A stretch of 64,000 bases of DNA from Microbacterium sp. ProA8 (lineage in GTDB: Bacteria; Actinomycetota; Actinomycetes; Actinomycetales; Microbacteriaceae). The notes beneath the pieces were generated by a model. The model made no database searches and had not been told where the DNA came from. It worked only from the letters and a program-made list of their open reading frames with translations. Positions within the stretch are counted from its first letter, which is position 1. Each line of letters begins with the position of its first letter. Both the position numbers and the translations under genes were made by a program. The DNA lies in contig NZ_CP157000.1 in assembly GCF_039905635.1 (NCBI RefSeq), positions 1,426,001 through 1,490,000 on the forward strand, in the 5' to 3' direction. Positions 57,347-64,000 of the stretch are shown in pieces.

Positions 57347-58251
57347 ACACCGCAGACCCCTTCATCCGAGCACTCACCGGCGACGAGGCCGAGCAGACCG
57401 TCACGCTGGTGCGCAGCTACCCCGCCGCCGCCGCGGACGTCTGGAACGCACTGACCACCCCGGAGCGGATCGCGAGGTGGTACGGCACGATCGTCGGCAC
57501 GCCGCCGCGCGCGGTCGGCGACGAGTTCGAGGTCGAGATCGGCCAGGGGATGGTCCGGAGGGCGCACCTCGAGAGCTGCGCGGCGCCGTCCGGGCTCTCG
57601 TACACGTGGTGGTCGGGCGACGGCGATCCCGGCCTCGTGACCATCCGGCTCGACGCGATCGCCGATGACGAGACGCGCCTGACGGTCCAGCACGACCGAC
57701 TGCGACCGCACCGCATGACCCAGTACGGCGGAGGGTGGGAGCAGAACCTGGTCGCCCTCGCGGACGTGCTCGGTGCAACGGGCGAGGCCGACGAGGACGG
57801 CGACGCGCGTGTCGGCCGGTGGGAGCTGCTGGGCGATCGTCCGCTGGATGTCCGGCTCGCGATCGACGCACCGGTGGAGCGGGTGTGGCGGGCATGGTCC
57901 AGCGCCGAGGGGCTGGCCTCCTGGTGGTGGGCGCACTGGGGCGACGTCGCCGTGGCGGCCGATGTCCGCGTCGGCGGCGAATACCGCATCGAGGCGCCGG
58001 GGCAGGGGCTCGCCGTGGCGGGGGAGTACCTCGTGGTCGAACCCGGGCGCCGGCTCGCGTTCACGTGGACGTGGACGGACGATGAAGGCCAGAGCCGCGA
58101 TGAAGCGGTCGAGGTGCGGTTCACCGCAGCGGATGCCGGCACCGTCGTCTCGGTGCGGCACACCGGTCCGTGGGAGGACGAGGCGCCCGTGGACGCGTAC
58201 CGGCAGGGGTGGGGATTCGTGCTGGCCCAACTCGCGAGCTCTGTGCACTGA
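57343..58251 (+). CDS. Tandem SRPBCC (AHSA1-like) domain protein
   Basis: 302 aa with two AHSA1-like START-fold domains: first about 18-140 (YPAAAADVWNALTTPERIARWYG), second about 160-300 (DAPVERVWRAWSSAEGLASWWW). Each forms a hydrophobic cavity for a small ligand. Such tandem proteins next to ArsR regulators are common in actinobacteria, with unknown ligands. No catalytic residue is evident. Co-translated with arsR. Confidence 0.88.
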   Translation: MNTADPFIRALTGDEAEQTVTLVRSYPAAAADVWNALTTPERIARWYGTIVGTPPRAVGDEFEVEIGQGMVRRAHLESCAAPSGLSYTWWSGDGDPGLVTIRLDAIADDETRLTVQHDRLRPHRMTQYGGGWEQNLVALADVLGATGEADEDGDARVGRWELLGDRPLDVRLAIDAPVERVWRAWSSAEGLASWWWAHWGDVAVAADVRVGGEYRIEAPGQGLAVAGEYLVVEPGRRLAFTWTWTDDEGQSRDEAVEVRFTAADAGTVVSVRHTGPWEDEAPVDAYRQGWGFVLAQLASSVH

Positions 58252-58284
58252 GCCCCGCGCAGCCGGGCGCGCGATCCCGGCGAA

Positions 58285-58299
58285 TAGACTGGTGCGGTT
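58285..58299 (+). promoter_or_regulatory. argS promoter -10 element
   Basis: TAGACT at 58285-58290 ends nine bases before the argS ATG, so the 5' leader would be only two or three bases. Confidence 0.45.
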
Positions 58300-59967
58300 A
58301 TGAATCCTGAAGCCCTCTCCGCCGCCCTGCTCGCCGTTGTCGCCCCGCTCGCCGAGGCGCGACGCCCCGGTGCGACGGATGGGCTCACCCCGGCGGACCT
58401 GCCGCTCGAGCGCCCCAAGAACCGCGATCACGGCGACTGGGCATCGAATGCGGCGCTGAAGCTCGCGAAGGCCGTCGGCGCGAACCCGCGCGAGTTCGCC
58501 GCGGAGATCGCCGCCGGGCTCGCCGAGGTCGACGGTGTCGCGGGTGTCGAGGTGGCCGGTCCCGGATTCATCAACATCCGGCTGGATGCCGCAGCCGCCG
58601 GTGCGCTCGCGAAGACCATCGTCGACGCCGGCGCGGCCTACGGCACGAATGACTCACAGCGCGGCAACACGATCAACCTGGAGTTCGTCAGCGCGAACCC
58701 CACAGGTCCGATGCACATCGGCCACACCCGGTGGGCCGCACTCGGCGACTCCATGGCGCGCCTGCTGCTGGCCAGCGGCGCGACGCTCGTCCGCGAGTTC
58801 TACGTCAACGACGCCGGCGCGCAGATGGATCGATTCGGCCTTTCCGTACTGGCAGCGGCCAAGGGCGAGCCCACTCCCGAGGACGGCTATCCGGGCTCGT
58901 ACATCGACGACCTCGCTCAGCGGGTCCTCTCCGCGGTGCCGGACCTCCTGTCGCTCCCGGCCGACGAGCAGCTCGTCGTCGCGCGTGACCGGGCGTACGC
59001 GTTGCAGCTCGGGGACCTGCAGGCGTCCTTGGAGAAGTTCAACGTCCACTTCGACGTCTTCTTCAGCGAGCGGACGCTCCACGCCAAGGGCTCGAACGGC
59101 GAGCCCAGCCTCGTCGACGAGGCCGTCGACCGCTTGCGGGAGCAGGGTCACGTCTTCGACGAGGACGGCGCGGTGTGGGTGCGCACGACCGACTTCGGCG
59201 ATGACAAGGATCGCGTCATCCGTCGTTCCAACGGCGAATACACCTATTTCGCCGCTGACGCCGCCTACTACCTCAACAAGGGCGACCGCGGCTTCGCGCA
59301 CAAGATCTACCTGCTCGGCGCCGACCACCACGGCTACGTGCACCGCCTCAAGGCGCTCGCCGGCGCGGCCGGGGACGACCCCGACAAGGACATCGAGGTG
59401 CTCATCGGGCAGCTCGTGTCGATCAACGGCGCGCGGCTGTCCAAGCGCGCGGGCAACATCATCGAGCTCGATGACCTCCGCGAGTGGATCGGCACCGACG
59501 CGCTGCGCTACTCGCTCGCGCGGTATCCCGCTGACTCGCCGCTGACGCTCGATCCCGAGATCCTCCGCAAGCGCACGAACGACAACCCCGTCTTCTATGT
59601 GCAGTACGCCCACGCGCGCACCCACAACGTCGGACGCCATGCCGCGGCATCCGGCGTCGACCGCTCGGCGTTCGCCCCCGAGCTGCTCGCGCACGAGACG
59701 GAGTCCGCGCTCCTCGGCGCGCTCCAGGAGTTCCCGCGCATCGTCGGATTCGCCGCCGAGGTGCGCGAGCCCCACCGCGTCGCCCGCTACCTCGAGGAAC
59801 TCGCCGGGCTCTATCACCGCTGGTACGACAACTGCCGCGTCATCCCGCTCGGCGACGAGCCCGTCGAGCCCGTTCACCGCACCCGCCTGTGGCTCAACGA
59901 CGCCACCGGGCAGGTGCTGCGCAACGGCCTCGATCTGCTGGGCGTCACCGCCCCGGAGCGGATGTAG
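58300..59967 (+). CDS. argS: Arginyl-tRNA synthetase
   Basis: 555 aa, class I. The N-terminal Add-1 domain (about 1-110) precedes the HIGH region [21 protein letters not shown] near residue 132. A KMSKS equivalent is [14 protein letters not shown] near 380, and the anticodon-binding domain forms the last 110 residues, beginning around [12 protein letters not shown]. It charges tRNA-Arg; one of its tRNAs, CCG, is encoded 3.3 kb upstream. In actinobacteria argS heads the lysA-hom-thr cluster, in C. glutamicum as an argS-lysA operon. Confidence 0.96.
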   Translation: MNPEALSAALLAVVAPLAEARRPGATDGLTPADLPLERPKNRDHGDWASNAALKLAKAVGANPREFAAEIAAGLAEVDGVAGVEVAGPGFINIRLDAAAAGALAKTIVDAGAAYGTNDSQRGNTINLEFVSANPTGPMHIGHTRWAALGDSMARLLLASGATLVREFYVNDAGAQMDRFGLSVLAAAKGEPTPEDGYPGSYIDDLAQRVLSAVPDLLSLPADEQLVVARDRAYALQLGDLQASLEKFNVHFDVFFSERTLHAKGSNGEPSLVDEAVDRLREQGHVFDEDGAVWVRTTDFGDDKDRVIRRSNGEYTYFAADAAYYLNKGDRGFAHKIYLLGADHHGYVHRLKALAGAAGDDPDKDIEVLIGQLVSINGARLSKRAGNIIELDDLREWIGTDALRYSLARYPADSPLTLDPEILRKRTNDNPVFYVQYAHARTHNVGRHAAASGVDRSAFAPELLAHETESALLGALQEFPRIVGFAAEVREPHRVARYLEELAGLYHRWYDNCRVIPLGDEPVEPVHRTRLWLNDATGQVLRNGLDLLGVTAPERM

Positions 59968-59969
59968 AC

Positions 59970-60791
59970 ATGGCCTACGGCGACACGCAGGCGACCGAGC
60001 CGCTCCCCGACGACATGCTGCCTGCGCCGCCGCCACTGCGTCGCCGCCGGGCATGGCCCTGGATCGTGGCCTTCGCCATCGTCGCGGTGCTGGCGGTCGC
60101 CGCGTGGTTCGCCGCTGAGGCGATCGCCCGTCAGATCGTCACCGGCGTGGTGCGCGACCAGGTGCGCACGCAGCTGGCGCTGCCCGCCGACCAGCAGATC
60201 GATGTCGAGATCGCCGGTGCCGTGCTCCCGCAGCTCATCGGAGGCAGCCTCGACGAGCTCACGATCGCTTCGGACGACGTGACCCTCGGTGAGGTCACGG
60301 GCGATGTCACCGTCATCGCCCACGATGTGGCGGTGCGAGGCAGCGGCGAGATGAGCGGCGCAACGGCGACCGTGTCGCTCGATCAGGCTCAGCTGCAGAC
60401 GCTGCTGGCGACCATCGATGAGTTCCCCGCTGACACGGTCGCTCTCGACGCACCGAACGTCACGATGTCGCTCGATCTGACGCTGTTCGGCGCCGCGATT
60501 CCCGTCGGCGTCGCCCTCACTCCGTCGGCGGCGGAGGGCGAGATCGTGCTGACGCCCGCGTCGTTGCAGCTCGGGGGTTCCGAGGTCACCGCCGATGCGC
60601 TGCGCGACCAGTTCGGCAGGCTGTCCGACGCGGTGCTCCAGGACTGGAACGTGTGCGTCGCGCAGTACCTGCCCGCGGGCGTCACCCTCACCGGCGTCGA
60701 GGTCGACGGGACGCTGCTCGTGGCGGACTTCGACGTCGACGGCGCCTTCGCCACGGATCTCGCGCTGCAGGAGAACGGCACCTGCGCCTGA
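59970..60791 (+). CDS. LmeA-like DUF2993 protein
   Basis: 273 aa from the ATG at 59970, three bases after the argS stop. A Pro-rich cytoplasmic lead is followed by one TM helix (about 28-48) and a DUF2993 beta-barrel-like domain: LDELTIASDDVTLGEVTGDVTVIAHDV and later LPAGVTLTGVEVDGTLLVADFDVDG. Mycobacterial LmeA binds phospholipid and affects lipomannan length. A lipid-binding role at the outer face is a fair guess here. Two cysteines are present near the C-terminus. Confidence 0.8.
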   Translation: MAYGDTQATEPLPDDMLPAPPPLRRRRAWPWIVAFAIVAVLAVAAWFAAEAIARQIVTGVVRDQVRTQLALPADQQIDVEIAGAVLPQLIGGSLDELTIASDDVTLGEVTGDVTVIAHDVAVRGSGEMSGATATVSLDQAQLQTLLATIDEFPADTVALDAPNVTMSLDLTLFGAAIPVGVALTPSAAEGEIVLTPASLQLGGSEVTADALRDQFGRLSDAVLQDWNVCVAQYLPAGVTLTGVEVDGTLLVADFDVDGAFATDLALQENGTCA

Positions 60792-60838
60792 GACGCCGCG
60801 CGGCGTCACACGGCACGGGGGCCCCGAGCCGCGTGCCC

Positions 60839-60864
60839 TAGACTTCTAGCACCGCTGGAGATCC
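60839..60864 (+). promoter_or_regulatory. lysA promoter element and ribosome site
   Basis: TAGACT (60839-60844) is a -10 candidate, followed by CTGGAGAT before a GTG at 60865. It supports an internal promoter for lysA-hom-thrC. Confidence 0.45.
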
Positions 60865-60957
60865 GTGTCGCTGCCAGAGCGTGACCTCTCCGGCCGGCAG
60901 AGCCGTACCACCATCCCCGGACGGCCACGCGTCGCAGCTCCCACCGATTGGTCCACC

Positions 60958-62475
60958 GTGTCCGCCGACCCGCATACCCGTTCCGTCGCTCCTGCGTGGC
61001 TCGAACGTCCCGCCGACGCGAACGGGCTCGCCCCGGCCGTCTGGCCGATCTCGGCGAGCCGCGACGACGCCGGTGTGCTCACGCTCGGCGGCATCCCGGC
61101 GACCGCGCTGCGCAGCCGCTTCGGCACACCGCTCTACGTCATCGACGAGGACGAGGTGCGTGCCACCGCACGGCGCACGCTCGACGCCTTCCGGGCGGCC
61201 GCCGCCCTCCACGGCGTGCAGGCGCGCGTGTATTACGCCGGCAAGGCCCTGCTGACGACCGAGGTCGTGCGCTGGGTCACCGACGAGGGACTCGCGGTCG
61301 ACGTCTGCACCGGCGGTGAGCTGGCCGTGGCGCTGGCGGCGGGCGCGGATCCCGCGCGCCTCGGCTTCCACGGGAACAACAAGTCGGTGGCCGAGCTCGA
61401 GCGCGCCGTCGACGCGGGCGTCGGGTCCATCGTCATCGACAGCCTCATCGAGATCGAGCGGCTCGCGGCGATCGTCGGGCGCCGCGGTGCAGCGCAGGCG
61501 GTGCTGCTGCGGGTGAACAGCGGCGTGCACGCCGAGACGCACGACTTCCTCGCGACGGCCCACGAAGACCAGAAGTTCGGCTTCACGCTCACGGATGCCC
61601 CCGCCGCGGTCGCCCGCATCCGCGAGCTCGAGGGCCTCGAGCTCGTGGGTCTGCACTGCCACATCGGGTCACAGATCTTCGGCACCGCCGGCTTCGAGGA
61701 GTCCGCGGCGCGGATCGTCGAGCTGTACGCAGAGCTTCGCCAGGGCGGCGAACTGCCGGTGCTCAACCTCGGCGGCGGCTTCGGCATCGCCTACACCTCG
61801 GTCGACGACCCCACCCCCATCGAGCAGCTGGCGGCGGGCATCGCGGAGGCCGTGGCGCGCCAGTGCGAGGTGCGCGGCATCCCGGTTCCGAATCTCGCGT
61901 TCGAGCCGGGCCGCGCCATCGTCGGCCGCGCCGGCGTGACCCTGTACGAGGTCGGAACGACCAAGCCGGTGGCGCTCGGCAGTTCTGACGACACTGCCGA
62001 CGAAGCCCCCGGTGACACGCGCCTGTACGTCAGCGTCGACGGCGGGATGAGCGACAACGCCCGCCCTGCCCTGTACGGTGCGCAGTTCTCGGCGAGGATC
62101 GCGTCGCGCACGAGCGACGCCGAGCCGGCGCTCGCGAGGGTGGTCGGAAAGCACTGCGAGTCGGGTGACATCGTGGTCGACGCCGAGTACCTTCCTGCCG
62201 ATGTGTCGCCCGGCGACCTGCTCGCCGTCCCGGCGACCGGCGCCTACTGCTTCTCGCTCGCGAGCAACTACAACTACGTGCCCCGCCCGCCCGTCGTGGC
62301 GCTGCGCGGGGGAGAGGCCCGCGTCATCGTGCGCGGCGAGACGATCGACGATCTTCTCGCCCGCGACGCCGGCGTCGATACCGCTGTGTTCGAAGCTGGG
62401 CGCCCCTCCGGGGGCGCACCGATGGAAGGGAAACAACGTATGCCCGTACTGAGCGAGCGAAGCGAGTCGAAGTGA
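60958..62475 (+). CDS. lysA: Diaminopimelate decarboxylase with REP-encoded tail
   Basis: 505 aa from the GTG at 60958; the GTG at 60865, which has a better ribosome site, would add 31 residues. Alanine racemase-fold PLP enzyme: Lys in YYAGKALLTTEV, HCHIGSQIF, LNLGGGFGIAY, and Cys in GKHCESGDI. It decarboxylates meso-diaminopimelate to lysine. The last residues (after GGAPMEG, ending LSERSESK) come from a hairpin and a REP-like repeat, so the native end has probably been replaced. It overlaps hom by GTGA. Confidence 0.93.
   Translation: MSADPHTRSVAPAWLERPADANGLAPAVWPISASRDDAGVLTLGGIPATALRSRFGTPLYVIDEDEVRATARRTLDAFRAAAALHGVQARVYYAGKALLTTEVVRWVTDEGLAVDVCTGGELAVALAAGADPARLGFHGNNKSVAELERAVDAGVGSIVIDSLIEIERLAAIVGRRGAAQAVLLRVNSGVHAETHDFLATAHEDQKFGFTLTDAPAAVARIRELEGLELVGLHCHIGSQIFGTAGFEESAARIVELYAELRQGGELPVLNLGGGFGIAYTSVDDPTPIEQLAAGIAEAVARQCEVRGIPVPNLAFEPGRAIVGRAGVTLYEVGTTKPVALGSSDDTADEAPGDTRLYVSVDGGMSDNARPALYGAQFSARIASRTSDAEPALARVVGKHCESGDIVVDAEYLPADVSPGDLLAVPATGAYCFSLASNYNYVPRPPVVALRGGEARVIVRGETIDDLLARDAGVDTAVFEAGRPSGGAPMEGKQRMPVLSERSESK
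62449..62472. repeat. REP-like element forming the lysA 3' end
   Basis: CTGAGCGAGCGAAGCGAGTC and following bases match the arms of the elements at 14500 and 34853. A 7-bp hairpin GCGCCCC/GGGGCGC (62400-62417) precedes it. The hom start codon lies directly at its edge. Confidence 0.7.
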
Positions 62476-63809
62476 CCGACTACCGCCGCCTCCGCGTCGC
62501 GCTGCTGGGAGCCGGAGCCGTGGGCTCGCAGGTCGCGGCGCTGCTGCGCCAGCACGCCGACGAGCTCGCCGACCGGGCGGGAGCGCGACTGGAGCTGGTC
62601 GGCATCGCGGTGCGCGACGTCGACGCCAAGCGCGACGTCGAGCTGCCTCAGGAGCTCTTCACGACGGACGCCGACGCGCTCATCGTCGGCTCCGACATCG
62701 TCATCGAGCTGATGGGCGGCATCGAGCCGGCACGTACCTACCTGCTGCACGCGATCAACTCGGGCGCCGACGTCGTGACCGCCAACAAGGCGCTCCTGGC
62801 GACGCACGGCCCTGAGATCTTCGACGCCGCCGACCAGGTGGGCGCCGAGGTCTACTACGAGGCCGCCGCCGCCGGCGCCATCCCGATCATCCGCCCGCTG
62901 CGCGACTCGCTGGCCGGCGACCGCGTGCAGCGCATCATGGGCATCGTCAACGGCACCACGAACTACATCCTCGACCGCATGGACACCGAGGGCGCCGAGT
63001 TCTCGGACGTGCTCGCCGACGCGCAGCGCCTCGGGTACGCCGAGGCGGATCCGACGGCCGATGTCGAGGGCTACGACGCCGCCCAGAAGGCCGCGATCCT
63101 CGCGAGCCTCGCCTTCCACACGACGGTGCCGCTCGAGGCGGTGCACCGCGAGGGCATCACCGCGATCGACTCGTCGATGATGGATGCCGCGCGCCACGCC
63201 GGCTACGTCATCAAACTGCTGGCGGTCTGCGAGCGGCTGACCGAGGAATCCGGCGAGTCCATCTCGGTGCGCGTCTATCCCGCGCTCATCGACCGCGCCC
63301 ACCCGCTCGCCAGCGTGCACGGAGCCAACAACGCGGTGTTCGTGCAGGCCGAGGCCGCCGGCAACCTGATGTTCTACGGCGCGGGCGCCGGCGGCGTGCA
63401 GACCGCATCCGCGGTGCTCGGTGACGTCGTGTCGGCGGCCCGCCGCCACATCGCCGGCGGTGTCGGCGTCGGCGAGTCGACGCTGGCCAACCTCCCCATC
63501 GTGCCCGTGGGCCGCGTCACGACGCGCTACCAGATCACGCTCGAGGTCGACGACCAGCCGGGCGTGCTCGCGACGGTCGCCGGCATCCTCAGCGACGGTC
63601 GTGTCTCGATCGCCACCGTCGAGCAGACCGTCGAGCAGACGGTGGCGCAGGCAGTCGGGGACGCGCGCGACAGCGAGGGCGGCGTCGCGCGACTGGTGAT
63701 CGGCACGCACAAGGCGTTGGAGCAGGACCTGAGCGAGACGGTGGACCGACTGGCCGCCAGCGGCGTCGTGGAGCGCGTCGTCTCGGTCCTGCGGGTCGAA
63801 GGCAATTGA
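62472..63809 (+). CDS. hom: Homoserine dehydrogenase
   Basis: 445 aa from the GTG at 62472. NAD(P)-binding LLGAGAVGSQVAALL near residue 11, VVTANKALLATHG near 100, the catalytic domain with GIVNGTTNYILDRM and EADPTADVEGYDAAQK, and a C-terminal ACT domain (YQITLEVDDQPGVLATVAGIL, about 350-440) for threonine feedback. It reduces aspartate semialdehyde to homoserine, the branch to threonine and, via MetX, to methionine. Followed 20 bases later by thrC. Confidence 0.95.
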   Translation: MTDYRRLRVALLGAGAVGSQVAALLRQHADELADRAGARLELVGIAVRDVDAKRDVELPQELFTTDADALIVGSDIVIELMGGIEPARTYLLHAINSGADVVTANKALLATHGPEIFDAADQVGAEVYYEAAAAGAIPIIRPLRDSLAGDRVQRIMGIVNGTTNYILDRMDTEGAEFSDVLADAQRLGYAEADPTADVEGYDAAQKAAILASLAFHTTVPLEAVHREGITAIDSSMMDAARHAGYVIKLLAVCERLTEESGESISVRVYPALIDRAHPLASVHGANNAVFVQAEAAGNLMFYGAGAGGVQTASAVLGDVVSAARRHIAGGVGVGESTLANLPIVPVGRVTTRYQITLEVDDQPGVLATVAGILSDGRVSIATVEQTVEQTVAQAVGDARDSEGGVARLVIGTHKALEQDLSETVDRLAASGVVERVVSVLRVEGN

Positions 63810-63828
63810 GGGTCTGAAGGAGACTGAC

Positions 63829-64000
63829 ATGGCACATGTTTGGCGCGGAGTCCTCCGCGAGTACGCAGATCGTCTGGGCGTGACGGATGCCTCGACCGTG
63901 GTCACCCTGGGTGAAGGCGGGACGCCGCTCCTGCCCGCCCCGGCGCTGTCGCGCCGCACCGGCACGGACGTGTGGGTGAAGTTCGAGGGCATGAACCCCA
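63829..64000 (+). CDS. thrC: Threonine synthase (5' part, truncated by window end)
   Basis: 57 codons are visible from the ATG at 63829 (GAAGGAGA upstream). The start MAHVWRGVLREYADRLGV and VVTLGEGGTPLLPAP are typical of the short actinobacterial ThrC, a PLP enzyme that converts O-phosphohomoserine to threonine. The sequence breaks off just before the PLP lysine region. Order lysA-hom-thrC suggests thrB follows. Confidence 0.9.
   Translation, partial: MAHVWRGVLREYADRLGVTDASTVVTLGEGGTPLLPAPALSRRTGTDVWVKFEGMNP

Overview
The window is about 70% GC, densely packed, and carries gene families and arrangements typical of Actinomycetota: RsrA, a fused Kgd-type 2-oxoglutarate dehydrogenase, GuaB1, DUF3097, and the argS-lysA-hom-thrC run. 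The short hypothetical families, the dispersed ...TTGAGCGAGCGAAGCGAG... and ...CCCTTCGACAGGCTCAGGG... repeats and the GGATGCC bias point to Microbacteriaceae, most likely Microbacterium. It reads as ordinary chromosome. No integrase, transposase or prophage genes were seen.

Layout. 1-5.1 kb: the end of a sigR/rsrA redox stress unit, then a lipid/glycerol phosphate cluster (DAGK-like kinase, AGPS-like flavoprotein, TetR, GlpD). 5.3-10.7 kb: kgd and guaB1. 10.8-14.6 kb: a YihY membrane protein, then two CNNM/CorC-type transporters behind a short acidic/proline uORF, closed by a large palindromic repeat. 14.6-22.1 kb: single genes (Old Yellow Enzyme, NAD(P)HX dehydratase, GT87-like membrane enzyme, thiamine-binding protein, MFS, Nudix, animal-type haem peroxidase). 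22.2-25.2 kb: methionine synthesis (metX, metY). 25.3-27.5 kb: SDR, uracil-DNA glycosylase, GNAT. 27.5-29.1 kb: an M4 protease with its emfourin-type inhibitor. 29.1-29.5 kb: a gene-free array of palindromic repeats. 29.5-34.7 kb: a five-gene peptide ABC transporter operon with four-base overlaps. 35-43.8 kb: hydrolase, AhpD-like and tyrosine phosphatase genes, an iron-box-linked SIP domain gene, an arginase-family gene, PspA, a TPM protein and DUF3097. 43.9-49.2 kb: trmB, an MFS gene, a CPBP-like gene, an SMR exporter behind a guanidine-III riboswitch, and a secreted M28 peptidase. 49.5-54.7 kb: MscS, SulP, a decayed fragment, a half-size solute-binding lipoprotein with a CDF transporter, and two small conserved genes. 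54.9-58.3 kb: tRNA-Arg(CCG), SGNH hydrolase, transglutaminase, and an ArsR-SRPBCC pair. 58.3-64 kb: argS, an LmeA-like protein, lysA, hom and the start of thrC (aspartate family amino acids).

Three patterns cut across the window. At least 17 genes have a -10-like hexamer ending exactly six bases before the start codon, which predicts leaderless mRNAs. REP-like palindromes close operons as terminators, and in places they also form protein-coding sequence. The heptamer GGATGCC/GGCATCC occurs far more often than base composition predicts, in coding and non-coding DNA alike.
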